From Hypsibius dujardini (Eukaryota > Tardigrada > Eutardigrada > Parachela > Hypsibiidae), in the NCBI GenBank assembly GCA_001579985.1, contig LRSR01006518.1, positions 1 to 59,296 of the forward strand: a stretch of DNA of 59,296 bases, written 5' to 3'. A program made the translations under genes and the position numbers. Below the pieces are notes generated by a model that worked only from the letters and a program-made list of their open reading frames with translations, did not search any database and had not been told where the DNA came from. Numbering within the stretch: position 1 is the stretch's first letter; each line of letters begins with the position of its first letter. Shown here in pieces: positions 1 through 9,937 of this stretch.

Positions 1-53
<53 letters not shown>

Positions 54-165
54 GTTATTTGTCTGTCTGTCTGTCTTCTTGCCTGGCTGTTTGTCTGTCT
101 GTCTATCTGCCTGTCTGTCTGTCTGGTTATTTGTCTGTCTGTCTGTTTGCTTGCCTGGCTGTTTG
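1..165. repeat. (GTCT)n microsatellite
   Basis: Nearly pure GTCT tetranucleotide repeat with occasional GTTT, GCCT and GGTT interruptions. It ends about 30 nt before the splice acceptor of the guanylyl cyclase exon at 198, so it lies in an intron of that gene. The array contains no stops in its frames and creates spurious Cys/Leu/Ser/Val open reading frames on both strands. Confidence 0.95.
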
Positions 166-197
166 ACAAATTTCCAACCTGAATCCCCCTTTTTTAG

Positions 198-716
198 GCT
201 CATGTGTGGCCGGGATTGTGGGTCTGAAGATGCCTCGATACTGCCTCTTCGGAGACACCGTGCAAATTGCCATGAAAATGGAACAAAGTAGGTCCACCCA
301 CATCAGAGGCAACGGCTCCAGCACAATTACTGTCGAAATTAAAAAACAGATTTTAAAATTATGTTTTGTTTTTCAGGTGGAGAACGTAAGACGAATTTCA
401 CCCGCAATTTCCAATGACTATTTTCAACCTTGAAATTCCCTTAGTCTTTATCGTTTTGGTTAATGCTTTTTCAGCAATGAAAATTCAGGTGACGTTTGCT
501 GCGAAGGAACTCCTCGACGACATTGGCGGCTTCCAGATGCAGGAACGCGATCGAACGGTGGAATTCAAGGTTTGCAATTTTCATCCAATTCTGTCGCCCT
601 AATTCTGCTTTTTTTTTATTACAAATAATTATTTTTTTAAATTATTTTTTTTAAATATTTTTTAATTTTGACAGAACGAGGAAATCCGGACATTTTGGCT
701 GCTCTCCGCGAAGTGA
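198..716 (+). CDS. Receptor-type guanylyl cyclase, C-terminal part of catalytic domain (5' end outside window)
   Basis: Class III guanylyl cyclases make cGMP from GTP; receptor forms sit in the plasma membrane. Exons read 198-287, 377-385, 475-569 and 675-716. The first encodes the hallmark [19 protein letters not shown] segment of the cyclase core. The next two give SGEP and [14 protein letters not shown], and the last gives the terminal RTFWLLSAK followed by TGA at 714. All junctions are GT-AG and keep phase (1, 1, 0). The 9-nt exon is needed to restore the usual MES-x-GE-x-KIH spacing of the family; skipping it keeps frame but loses three residues. The protein ends three residues after the conserved YWLL-type motif, as is usual. 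Kinase-homology and receptor parts would lie left of the window. The neighbouring gene at 1101 is convergent. The family assignment is firm. Whether this is a membrane or soluble cyclase is inferred from sequence style only. Confidence 0.9.
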
Positions 717-1100
717 GGAGACGCCGAATATTCGCGCCCCAACACTCCGTCCATATTGGCAGCTTTTTCGGTCTTTCTCTTTGTGGGCGTGGCTGAGGTT
801 TATTCTCCGTAAAAAAAAAAGGAAAAATTTGGATGATAAAAAAACAATTTATTTTCCAAATTTTCCGCGCATGTGCGAAAAAAGGGGGCGTGGTGTGAGG
901 AAAATCATTTTATTTTTAACCAGTGCACAAAGACAATTTTTTTGGTCAGCAAGCGCGCATAGGCGGCACATGTCTTGTTTTAAAAATTTACTTCCGGTCC
1001 AGCGAATGTGCACATACATGTTTGTCTGAATTTTCGAACCTTTGTCTCGTGCTACTGCAAATAAAAAATGGCACATGCTTAAACGCCGGGTCTCTCGCGG
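717..1100. other. Intergenic stretch between convergent genes
   Basis: Starts right after the cyclase stop and ends at the stop of the minus-strand gene. It is A/T- and G/A-run rich and I see no gene. An AATAAA-like AAATAAAAA occurs near 1060, where it could serve as a polyadenylation signal for the plus-strand gene. This is weak evidence. Confidence 0.4.
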
Positions 1101-4100
1101 TCATATAAACAGGAGATCCTCAAAGATGTTGGTCAAAACTGCCGATATTTCCGCCGGATTCATCGCGGAGAAGGCTCGTGACTGCCGGAAGTAGTCATAG
1201 AAGTCCGCAACGGCCTATATATGAAAATTGTTCAAAATTACTGTAGATGGTTAAATAACACATTCAGATATGACAAAGCGATCAGACCCAGACGTCAACA
1301 CATATAGGCACAGACATGTCCAACGGCTTAGACACAGACACAAACATAGGCACAGACATAGGCATCAGACACAGACACAGACACAGACACAGACACAGAC
1401 ACAGACACAGACACAGACACAGACACAAACACAGACACAGACACAATGCTTGAAATAAAAAAATTAGAACAGGCATTAGAAACATAGTAATACAACTGGA
1501 ATTTGTGTCTGATTTCACTCAAGTTGAGACCAAATGAAAATAACAGAAAATAGGAATGATATGAAATAAAAAAGTTAGGTTAAGGCAAAAACAAAATGAT
1601 ATTTAAGTTTACGATTAACCGCATTTCATTTTATTCAAAATCCACCCTACCTGCCGCAAATTTTCCGGACTGAAATCGTTGATCTCTGACAGTTTTAGCA
1701 TTGCCTGGCTCTTTAATTTTGCCACAACGTCCACGGATGGGTCTCCTCCTGTCGTCTTCTCGAGCATAGACAAATCAGGCGTTGATGACATGAGACGAGC
1801 ATGTGTGGGTTCTCCGCTTCCATCGGAATTAACGCGTGCGCCACTGATGTCCCTATGGCGGTTATATTTAAGGGGAATTCCTCCTATGTTGTTAGGATCA
1901 GCAATTGCCTCATCGAATGTAATTACGTTGGTGGACGACGAACTCCAAACCGGAGAATGAACTCGAAGTGGAGGTTTTTGTGACGTTCTGGGAAATCTGT
2001 CGTACGGTAAAAAATCAATCCACTCTTCTGGCAGACACAGACACAGACACAGACACCGACACAGACACAGACACAGACACAGACACAGACACAGACACAG
2101 ACACAGACACAGACACAGACACAGACACAGACACAGACGTGTCTTGCGTACCGCAGACGACGTCGAATGTTATCGCCATACCGCCGGCGACGGTCGTGCT
2201 GCGATTCATTCATCAACTCAGATGAGTCTAAGAGAAGACGATCAAAGACTTTTAGCTTGGCTTTGCTCAGGGGCCCGAGCCCATCCATTGATGTTCGTCT
2301 AGTCAGGTCGTCCTCCAGATCACCGGGTTCTCCAGCCAGTGACTCGTCCAGCTTCCACAATGTCGGTTGCATTGTTGTTAGGTGGTCAGGTGACTCGTTC
2401 GGCACAAGACCCTCTGGATGATGGAGAAGATACAACCAGTAACTTTCTTGCGGTGAGTGCTTAGAGTCGTTAACCGTAAAATCGATGAGACCGCGAATGA
2501 ACGTCGGATTTGGGAGAGCAGCGGAGCTAGACCGCACTTCAGCGACGCCATTGCTGCTGAAAGAGTCATTCCGCTTGCGGACTTTCAGGGATGTTGCCGG
2601 TCTTTTGGAAGGTTCTAGCTGAAGGAAATAGGTATTCCAGAGACCTTAGATATGTTTTAAGTCCATCAGTCAATAATTTTGCCCCTCTATCTTCTTGCCT
2701 GTCTTCTTGTCTGTCTGTCTGTCTGTCTATTCATCTGTGTGTCTATGTGTCTAGGTGTCTGTCTGTGTGTCTGTCTGTGTGTCTGTCTATATGTCTGTCT
2801 GTCTGTTTGCGTGTCAGTGAGTCTGTGTGTTTGTGTGTCTGTGTGTCTGTGTGTCTGTGTGTCTGTCTGTGCATCTGTCTGACTTTCTGTACCTTTTTGG
2901 GAGCAAACCGCGGTATGCGAACAGACGACTGCCGCTCCCGCAGCACTTTCCCCTGCACTGGATTGAGCTCCTTCTTTAACTCCACCGTATATGTGCTGTT
3001 CAGGCTCCGCTCAACCTTATCCAACTTCTCCAACTCCGCCTGCTTTTCACCCCATGTCTTCAGCCGTGCCTGAGTTTTCCGCTTCGACAGCTGATACCGC
3101 CGCTCTTGCTCAGCCTTTTCCTCCAAGCTCAAAGGACTGCGTTGTCGGGAACGGGAACGAACCACGGGCGGCTGCACTGCTACTTCTGCCGTCTTCGCCA
3201 CTGTTCGTGTCCGTGGCACCAAACCTACAGACTTCGCCCTAACTGGCACAGGTATTGCTGCCGGCTTTACCGGAGACCTCGACCCGCGGCCTTGGCCCTG
3301 TATCCTTCGGGATTCGGTAATTTCTTCCGGAAAATCATCGTCATTGTCTGAGGCGTATTTAGATTTACGTACACGAGCCAGCTGAAAACAGAAAAATTAC
3401 AATTTAAAGAGGCTAACTCTATGTCTGGGTGCCTGACGCGACTCTTTTTATTATTTGTCTGTCTGCCTACCTGCCTATCTCGCTGTTTATCTGTTTGTCT
3501 GTCTGTTTGTCTGCCGGGTTGTCTGCCTGTCTGCCTGTCTGCCGGTCTTTATGTATGTCTGTGTGTCTGTCTGTCTAGCTGTCTGCCAGTCTGTCTGCAT
3601 CTGTCTAGTTTTCTCTCTATTTGAGTTTTGCTTTCTGTCTGTAAGTATCGTACTACCTGCTTTTCAGGCAGCTTGGCCTTCAGCGGCGGGATTGTTTTCT
3701 TGATGATCATTTCAGGTATTGCTACTGCAGTGACGGCTGTTGGCGGTTTCACCGCCGCTTCCGTTGAATTCTTCGGCAAAACCCTTGGTTTAAAGGATTG
3801 TCTCTCGAGATGCCCAGCAGACTTTTCGTTAGTCGTCGTCTTCACTTTCTCCACTTTGTCTGTATTCCCCTTCCCCGGCATCGTAGCCTTCGATTTCTCG
3901 ATAACCTTCAATTTCGGCTTCGGAATCACGACTCTCGACTTCTGTGGCAAGTTTAAAGCTGGCACAATCTGTCGCTGATTCAACAAATCAACTGGCTTCG
4001 CCAACGGTAAAACCAGATTGGCCACAGACATCGTGCGAGGCTTGGAAATCCGAGCGATCTCCTCTAGGTCTTGTCTGTCTGACGGTTCGTTTTGGTCTGG

Positions 4101-4842
4101 CAGCGAGCCGAGGGACGACCTCACAGACAGCTCACCCGACGGCTGGGCACTTTCCGGTCGACTGTCTTGAAGCACCGAGATTCTGTCCATTTCGTTTGGC
4201 GAGTCGTGCCTGGATCGGTTGGCATTGCCTGGATCGTTCCGCAAAGACGAATTCCGGCGTACCGACTGTTGTGGTCGGTCAGATGCGTCAGCGTCTGATC
4301 TTTGAGATAGCTCCCTGACGTTTTCTGAAGGAGCAGGAGACGCGGGGGTCGAGCCACGACGGGGGGATGATGGAATGTCTGCGACAGCTGCTTCCCGTTC
4401 TCCAAGCTTAGGCCCCTCTGTGTTGGAAATATACAATTCATTTCGCGTCAATGACGGCATGCGGGGAGGAAGAACTGGTGGTGGGCCATCCGAGAAGTAC
4501 TCCGAGATTGGAAAGATGTCAATGTCTCGATGACCGGGTAAGGCTTTCAAATCTGTAAATCCAGGCATTCCTTTTGGGTTGGCTGATTGTTTCATGTAAG
4601 CCATGTTATTTAACTTAGTCTTGCGTCTGTGTCTGTCTGTTTGTCTGTGTCTGTGTCTGTGTCTGTGTCTGTGTCTGTCTGTTTGTCTGTGTCTGTGTCT
4701 GTGCGTATACCTGCGTTGATGTCTGGGTATAATCACTTTACAATTCCTGGATGTGTTGTTTTGTGTCTTGCTTACCTTTGGGGGAACCCTCAAAGTCGTC
4801 TTCATAGTCCGACGGCACCTCGTCTCCCGAGGAGTTGGACAT
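1101..4842 (-). CDS. Uncharacterised ~830-aa largely disordered protein, six exons
   Basis: Exons on the minus strand: 4842-4776, 4636-3657, 3381-2893, 2618-about 2139, about 2022-1651, 1214-1101. The start ATG is at 4842; the product begins MSNSSGDEVPSDYEDDFEGS, an acidic N-terminus of the DYEDDFE type seen in several ciliary or centrosomal proteins. Exon 2 (326 codons) is rich in Ser, Pro, Arg and Lys. Exon 3 has a charged helical stretch (SLEEKAEQERRYQLSKRKTQ and following). Exon 4 carries a more globular patch, QESYWLYLLHHPEGLVP. The last exon encodes AVADFYDYFRQSRAFSAMNP and ends at a TGA at 1101-1103. The 1-2, 2-3, 3-4 and 5-6 junctions are phase-consistent. The exon 4/5 junction is uncertain because the intron is almost wholly microsatellite. 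No enzyme motif or membrane segment is visible. Function is unknown; a cytoskeletal or ciliary role is a guess from the N-terminal motif only. Confidence 0.75.
1340..1446. repeat. (ACACAG)n hexamer array in intron 5 of the minus-strand gene
   Basis: About fifteen near-perfect copies of ACACAG, preceded by variant units with CATAGG and CAAACA. Lies between exons 1651 and 1214 of the minus-strand gene. Confidence 0.95.
2033..2138. repeat. (GACACA)n array filling intron 4
   Basis: Near-perfect hexamer array that makes up almost the whole intron between the coding segments ending near 2139 and starting near 2022-2027. On the transcript it reads (TGTCTG)n, which supplies both a GT and a pyrimidine-rich tract. 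Confidence 0.95.
2697..2885. repeat. GTCT/GTGTCT mixed array in intron 3
   Basis: Mixed tetramer and hexamer units ending about 7 nt from the splice donor of exon 3 (donor GT at 2892-2891). Confidence 0.9.
3455..3612. repeat. Degenerate GTCT/GCCT array in intron 2
   Basis: Imperfect GTCT repeat with many GCCT units, lying between exon 3 (from 3381) and exon 2 (ends 3657) of the minus-strand gene. Confidence 0.9.
4626..4703. repeat. GTCTGT array abutting the exon 2 acceptor
   Basis: Hexamer/tetramer array in intron 1. The only phase-compatible acceptor I find for exon 2 (AG at 4638-4637) lies inside the array, so the first few codons of exon 2 would be repeat-derived. Confidence 0.85.
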
Positions 4843-4867
4843 TCTTTAAAATTGACCAAAACAAAAG

Positions 4868-5290
4868 TAGTGACTTTGAGCGAAACTACTGTAATATGGA
4901 AGAAAAATGAACTGCAAATAAAAATATTCCTCATAAAATTGAGTTCAGGTAATCAGGGCAGTAAATGCGTATCTGTATGGAGTCGATAGCGACGGCGTGA
5001 AGGAAAAATCGATCAGCAGCAGTGGTGGGTTTTCGAACAGCGCGACATCTACTTGTCTGTGCCTACTGGTGCTCACTGAGCACAAGTCTTTTCGTCATTA
5101 CTCTACGACGCAATCGATTGTTATTCAATTCCCGCGTTTCTCACACAGACAGAATTGCAACAACCATTTTCAACCAGTTTCAAAACAGCTACGCACTACA
5201 ACCAGCTACGATCGTGCAAAACGGCTCTGGAATGAAAGATCTCTATGAACGCGGAAGTGCGGGAAAGTAGAGGCGGAGAAAGTGAATGCG
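4868..5290. repeat. Left part of 2.3-kb segmental duplication (copy A)
   Basis: Closely matches 11930-12345, for example GAGTTCAGGTAATCAGGGCA in both. The duplicated block continues through the coiled-coil gene that follows. No gene of its own is apparent here; small substitutions and short indels separate the copies. Confidence 0.85.
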
Positions 5291-5507
5291 TCCACCAGGT
5301 CAGACACCTAACACCGCCATCATCTGTCGGGATTCGGCGGCCTCGCTCATGTTCTGCTGCTGCTCCAGGTGGTCAATTCGAGCTTTCAATTCGTTGATGC
5401 TCTTCGTATGGCTGGCGAACTGCTGATCAATGAGGATGAGCTGTAAGACAAGTAAAGGAGCAGGTCAAGCACGACGTCTGTCTGTCGGTGTGCTTTTACG
5501 ACTTCAC

Positions 5508-5571
5508 ATTTGTCTGTCTGTCTGTCTGGCTGGTTAACTACCTTCCTGTCACCCTGCTTGTCCGTCTGTCC

Positions 5572-5627
<56 letters not shown>

Positions 5628-5665
5628 GGTAAACTACCTGCCTGTCACCCTGCTTGCCTGTCTGC
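5508..5665. repeat. (GTCT)n array in intron of coiled-coil copy A
   Basis: Long GTCT array in the last intron of copy A. It is expanded relative to copy B, where only a short run remains at 12525-12550. Confidence 0.9.
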
Positions 5666-6215
5666 TGTCTGCTCTGACAATCAGTCTACTAGGTAGCATA
5701 CCTGCTGACGCAGCATCATGTTCTCCTGCCCCCGCAGGCCATCATACGTGGCTCGGTTCTCCGGGGTCGTTCCACCCTGTGAAAAAAAAATGAGGTGATA
5801 GATGGCAAATGGACCCCTGCGGACAACGGCTAAAACTTCGCAACACGGACATACTCGCAGGTTCAGGAGCTCCCTAATCTGATCCTTCCCAGGCGTGAGA
5901 TTCACCTGCAAACAAAGAGGTTAACCGTGGATTGCGCAGTACTCAACTGCAGCGATACAAAGTCCCAAAGAGACGTGGATTCGGACGGAAACGCACCTGT
6001 ATGGCTAGAGTGTCGAGTGAGACCTGCTGAGCAGCACACACACGCCGCAGCTCGACGTTTTCGGTCTCCTGCTTTTGCATCTTCTGCAGCATCATGTCCA
6101 TCTGCTGTTCCAGCTTGTCGAACCTTTCATCCTGGCTCTTGATCTTCGCGTCCCATTTCTTGATCTGCCAAAGAAAATAAATTTAATTTCAGCTGCGGCA
6201 GTGACGAGCCGAAAA

Positions 6216-6905
6216 ATGTGGCAAACTGGAAGCTAGTATTATTTCAGTATAGTTAAAAGATATTATATATACATATATTAATTATATTTATAGATATTAT
6301 TTATTGTTATTTACTAATACTCTTTTTATCAATTGTTTTATTTAAATGTGGCAAACTCGAAGCTAGTATTATTTCAGTATAGTTAGAAGATATTATATAT
6401 ATATAGAATAATTATATTTATAGATATTATTTATTGTTATTTACTGATATACTTTTTATTAATTGTTTTATTTAAAGTGACCAGCTAAAATAGAAACTGT
6501 TATTTAAAAGCGCCCAATACACATTATCAATATATTTAATTGAAGATCCTATTTTAATGCTGAAAATGAAAAATGCCAAAAAAGGAAAGACCACATTTTC
6601 ATCATTGAAAATGGGATTTTTAATTAAATATATTGATAATGTGTATTGGGCGCTCTTAAAAAATAATTTCTATTTTAGCTTGTGACTTTAAATAACACAG
6701 TTATTAAAAAGAGTATATCAGTAAATAACAATAAATAATATCTATAAATTTAAATATTATCTCTCAATAAAAAAAGAATACCTACTAAATATAATTATTA
6801 TTATATATATATATAATATCAATAAAAAATAAACGATAAATAATATCTTTTAATTATACTGAGGCAACACTAGCTCCGAGCTTTTTAAGCATTTTTCAAG
6901 TAAAA
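6216..6905. mobile_element. Palindromic AT-rich MITE-like element (copy A)
   Basis: A large inverted repeat. The inner arms, starting GCGCCCAATACACATTATCA near 6509 and mirrored near 6625-6655, match almost perfectly. The outer arms (GGCAAACT-GAAGCTAGTATT on the left; AACACTAGCTCCGAGCTTTT on the right) are also inverted. The left arm is itself duplicated (6216-6345 and 6346-6478). There is no transposase ORF. It sits in the intron between the first two remaining exons of coiled-coil copy A, and the same element occupies the same intron in copy B, so it predates the duplication. Confidence 0.75.
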
Positions 6906-7164
6906 TTAGTAATAATTAATTTAATCATCTAAATTTAAATATCATTTAAATACATATTGTCTACTCGCAAGCATTCAATAAATAAGTTGCAGACTTACTC
7001 GGTTGGTGAGATGGTTCATCACCGCGCGCACTTCCTCCGCCATTGGCTGCGCCGCCAAAGCGACTTCCCGTGCCAGTAATGCTGTCTCTTGGCCACGTTC
7101 AAATTCCTCAGCCATTTTGGCCTTCTCCGCTTCCTGCTGACGGTATTTATTTAGCAACCCCAAT

Positions 7165-7345
7165 TGCCTCCTATTGCGTTGCTTTAGCGGCCTGCCTTGT
7201 TACCGAGGTAAAGAACTTAAGGAAGGGTGGGGTTCATTTTTCATCTGCATATCCTAACTTCAATGCCAACGTCTGGGGCGAAGCTCTTTCCCCATTGGTT
7301 GAAAGTTCCACGCAGGTGTCTTTCAACGCAATGCGGTAGGCAAAT
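7165..7345 (-). promoter_or_regulatory. CCAAT/octamer-like promoter module, copy 1
   Basis: Read on the minus strand: a CCAAT (complement of ATTGG near 7296), a GGATATGCAGATG octamer-like site near 7240, a CCACCC box near 7228, then GGTAACAAGGCAGGCCGC and AAAGCAACGCAATAG. The same order recurs at ten or so other places in this window, most of them upstream of coiled-coil family members on the same strand. Promoter function is inferred from position and the known vertebrate and invertebrate roles of CCAAT and ATGCAAAT boxes. Confidence 0.5.
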
Positions 7346-7567
7346 CTCGATCCACGAGGTTCCCCGCTGAGGAACTGCCCCGACGGTTGGGCGAAAGTTA
7401 ACCAAACTAATTCGGATTTTAGCGCTACGCAAGTGAAGCCATTTAGCTCGTTCAATGCACGAAAGCCGAGGTAAATAGCTTGATTCGGGTAGCGCTATCT
7501 TGCGGTTACGTGGGTGTTCGATTTCGAAGGAGGAATGATTGATTGCCTGAGTTACATTATATAAAAT

Positions 7568-7860
7568 GCCTATTTGCCTGCCTGCCCGCCTGCCTGGGTG
7601 TCTACCTATCGGTCTGTCGCTCTATCTGTCTATCTGTCTATCTGTCTGCCTGCCTGCCTGGGTGTCCACCTATCGGTCTGTCGCTCTGCCTGCCTGCAGT
7701 CAAGCGTTCGTCTATCTAGCCTTTTGATTGCCTGCCTGTCTATCTGCCTGCCACTGCCTGCATGTTAGTCATCTATTTGACTGCTTATCTGTCTGAATCT
7801 TTAGTCGACTGCCTGCCTATGTCTGCTATTGCCTGCCTATGTCTGCTATTACTCCGTGGG
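7568..7860. repeat. Degenerate GCCT/GTCT array
   Basis: Runs of GCCTGCCTGC, GTCTATCT and a repeated block (GGGTGTCTACCTATCGGTCTGTCGCTCT twice, the second with TCCACC). It lies just upstream of the H2B-like segment. Confidence 0.85.
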
Positions 7861-7903
7861 TTTTGCAGACATCCCGAGTTCACTCTTATGTTCTCTATAC
7901 AGG

Positions 7904-8158
7904 GAAGCTAAGACCTACATTCTTAAGGTCCTCAAGCAGGTTCACGCGAACCAAGGCATCTCCGGCAAGGCGATGGACATCATGAACTCCTTCTGTCTGG
8001 ACATGTTCGAGCGGATCGGTGCCAAGGCCGGTCGGCTAGCCCGGATGGCCAAGAAGCACACCATCTCGGTGCGGGACATCAAATCCTGCAAGCTGCTGAT
8101 CCCCGGGGAGCTCTCCAAGCACGCCGTCTCTAAGGGCACCAGATGTACAAACATATAG
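7904..8158 (+). pseudogene. Histone H2B-like fragment (divergent, N-tail missing)
   Basis: The 84 codons from 7904 to the TAG at 8156 translate to a recognisable H2B histone fold: [20 protein letters not shown] (alpha 1 and loop), [18 protein letters not shown] (alpha 2), and [15 protein letters not shown] (alpha C). The basic N-terminal tail is absent; upstream is microsatellite. An acceptor-like TCTATACAG precedes the start, so it could be a downstream exon. The C-terminus ends CTNI* instead of the usual TKYTS-type tail. H2B packages DNA with H2A, H3 and H4 in nucleosomes. Many normally conserved positions differ, so it may be a variant histone or a decayed copy. There are no stops inside the fold. 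An intron inside H2B would be unusual. Confidence 0.7.
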
Positions 8159-8280
8159 AAGACAGACATGACACATAGATAGAAGACAGAAATACCGACA
8201 AAGAGATGCACAGTAGAGTAGAGCACAGGCACACACTAGGCAGACAGATAAGATAGATTGGCAGACACAGATAGACACCT

Positions 8281-8560
8281 GTCAATCAAGCAATCTACCT
8301 ACAACTGTCCCCACTTCAATCAATCAACGACAACGATTGCGACGATATTTGCCGTTTGTGCCAATTACTTATTTTCCGTCAATCAACCAATCTACCGACA
8401 ACTGTCACCGCTTTAATCAATCAATCATTCTATGACAATGAGTGCTTCATATTTGCAGCTTGCACCAATAACTCATTTCCCGTCAATCAACCAATCCACC
8501 AACTGTCCCCCGCTTCAATCAATCAATCAATCAATCAATCAACGACAACGACTGCTTGAA
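8281..8560. repeat. ~100-bp tandem repeat rich in (CAAT)n
   Basis: Three imperfect copies of a unit containing TTCCGTCAATCAACCAATCT, ACCGACAACTGTCACCGCTT and (CAATCAAT)n. A further fragment sits at 9080-9130, inside the first intron of the MIC19-like gene. Confidence 0.8.
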
Positions 8561-8592
8561 TTTTCCATATCTCGAATGAAAGCCAGCCGAAC

Positions 8593-9238
8593 TCACTCAA
8601 ATAGCGTCTCCACATGTTCGACCGCCTTAATGAATTCCTCCGCCGATGTGAGCTTTATCCGTTCATTCTGAAATCAGTAAAAGTCATATAATATCTCCAG
8701 ACATTTTTTTGGAGAAAAAAGGAGAAAAAAACTCACATCGCCTTCCAGTAGTTTGTGACGCTCCTGCCACTGCTCCTCCAGCTGGGTCAGCGCCCTGCTT
8801 TGCTCCTCCAACTGCGTCGGGAGGGTCGTGATGAGTGATGGAAGGAGTAGGTCGCCTCTGGTGGCGGTTGATGCGAATGGGACGACGATCCGCTCAGCGA
8901 TTTCTTCCACAAATCTTCCCTCGACGACGCTGACGATTTCTGCTCCATTTTCGCACCACTTTTCCCACCGCCGTCGGCGTTGCGAAGCCTCTGCGCCACA
9001 CTGTCTGATATCTGCAAGGAGAGAACGGCAGTGCGATGAGCGAGTGCGATGAAAATACTAAATCAGCAGGGGAATTTATTTTCCGTCAATCAACCAATCT
9101 ACCGACAACTGTCACCGCTTTAATCAAGCAGGGGAATTTATGGAGGCTCCCTTTTCGTGCGCAAGGGCAACTTACTGCGATGAGGCCGGTTTGTTCCCGC
9201 TCAAAGGACACTCTCCTGGTGGCTTGTTGATTCCCCAT
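8593..9238 (-). pseudogene. MICOS subunit MIC19/MIC25-like, frameshifted and lacking CHCH exon
   Basis: Exons 9238-9176, 9011-8737 and 8667-8593/8597. Exon 1 encodes MGNQQATRRVSFEREQTG: Gly-2 for N-myristoylation and the RRVSFE motif typical of CHCHD3/CHCHD6. Exon 2 continues in phase as ISDSVAQRLRN, matching the family's next block. After EATYSFHHSS the coding potential moves to another frame, TQLEEQSRALTQLEEQWQER, which then joins exon 3 in phase (NERIKLTSAEEFIKAVEHVE). So exon 2 needs one frameshift, by mutation or assembly error. Known MIC19 proteins form mitochondrial cristae junctions and end in a twin CX9C CHCH domain. A donor-like GAGTGAGT at the end of exon 3 suggests a further exon, but I find no CX9C exon downstream. 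Hence a pseudogene, or an incomplete model. Confidence 0.65.
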
Positions 9239-9339
9239 TTTGAAAAACAATCGGTGAAGGCGATGTGGGTGCTGTTGCAGCAGAAGGTGAGGCTGGCAGC
9301 GAAAAACAAATTAATAAACCAGCTGTTTCCCCCCTGGAA

Positions 9340-9575
9340 AAATTCCCTTGTGGAACTAAATGGGCGTTCAGGGGGGGCTCGCCCGACCAAAGCCCCAGCT
9401 GTTTCCCCCCCCCTGAAACAAATTCCTTTGTGATGCTGAATGGGCGTTCCAGAGGGGGGGGGCGTTCCAGGGGGAGGGGCTCGTCCGACCAACGCTCCAG
9501 ATGTTTCCCCCTGAAAAAATTCCCTTGAGGGGCTGAATGGGCGTTCCAGGGGGGGGCTCCCTCGACCAACGCTCC
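9340..9575. repeat. G-rich minisatellite, ~85-90 bp unit
   Basis: About three copies of a unit containing GGGCGTTCCAGGGGGGGGCT, CGACCAACGCTCCAG, TGTTTCCCCCCTGAAA and AATTCCCTTG. It has long G and C runs on both strands. A single related unit is fused to an AGAC array at 17309. Confidence 0.85.
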
Positions 9576-9599
9576 CATATGAAAGAACAGCGCCAATCA

Positions 9600-9937
9600 A
9601 CACGAACACGATTCTGTGTTTAGGATCTTGATGGTAGCCAAAACCTGTCTGGAAGAATAAAAGATGAGAATATTAACAAAGGAGATTTGAAGAAAAATTG
9701 GCGGGGAAAGCGTAGTGGAAAAGTGTGAAAAAGTCACGAACACGGTTGCAAAAGTCACGAACACGTTCGCAAAAGTCGCGAACACTTTTAAAAAGTGACG
9801 TGTTTGATTTCGAAGGAGGAACGAAAGATTGATTGACTGATTTATATTAAATTAATGAAACGAAATGAACCTGATGAGAATGAAATCATTTTTCTACTTC
9901 AACAGCAACGGGGATTTTTCGTCTCCGATTAAAAAAA
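9600..9937. other. Non-coding stretch upstream of the CAF1-like gene
   Basis: A short tandem of AAAAGTCACGAACACG (9728-9790) is seen and nothing else that I recognise. The downstream ATG is at 9938. Confidence 0.5.

Larger units (their letters stand above)
5300..7146 (-). pseudogene. Coiled-coil protein gene, copy A (5'-truncated)
   Basis: Minus-strand exons matching copy B: about 7146-6999, 6164-5997, 5905-5855, 5776-5702 and 5440-5300, all phase 0 with intact GT-AG sites and a stop at 5302-5300. The encoded segments include YRQQEAEKAKMAEEFERGQE, IKKWDAKIKSQDERFDKLEQ and INELKARIDHLEQQQ, typical coiled-coil heptad sequence. Compared with copy B the coiled-coil exon is 21 nt shorter. The first exon and the first third of the second are missing: homology breaks near 7146, where a copy of the promoter-like module begins about 20 nt further on. 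Either this is a truncated pseudogene, or it uses an internal ATG (KMAEEF, near 7108) driven by the new module. Exons show no stops, so a short functional product is possible. Confidence 0.7.

Noticed and set aside
43-291. Cys/Leu/Ser-rich open frame at the left end
   Set aside because: Translation of the GTCT microsatellite running into the true cyclase exon in the wrong frame.
9172-9609. 145-codon minus-strand Pro-rich frame over the G-rich minisatellite
   Set aside because: Its Pro/Gly-rich body is the minisatellite; only the part at 9176-9238, in a different frame, belongs to the MIC19-like gene.
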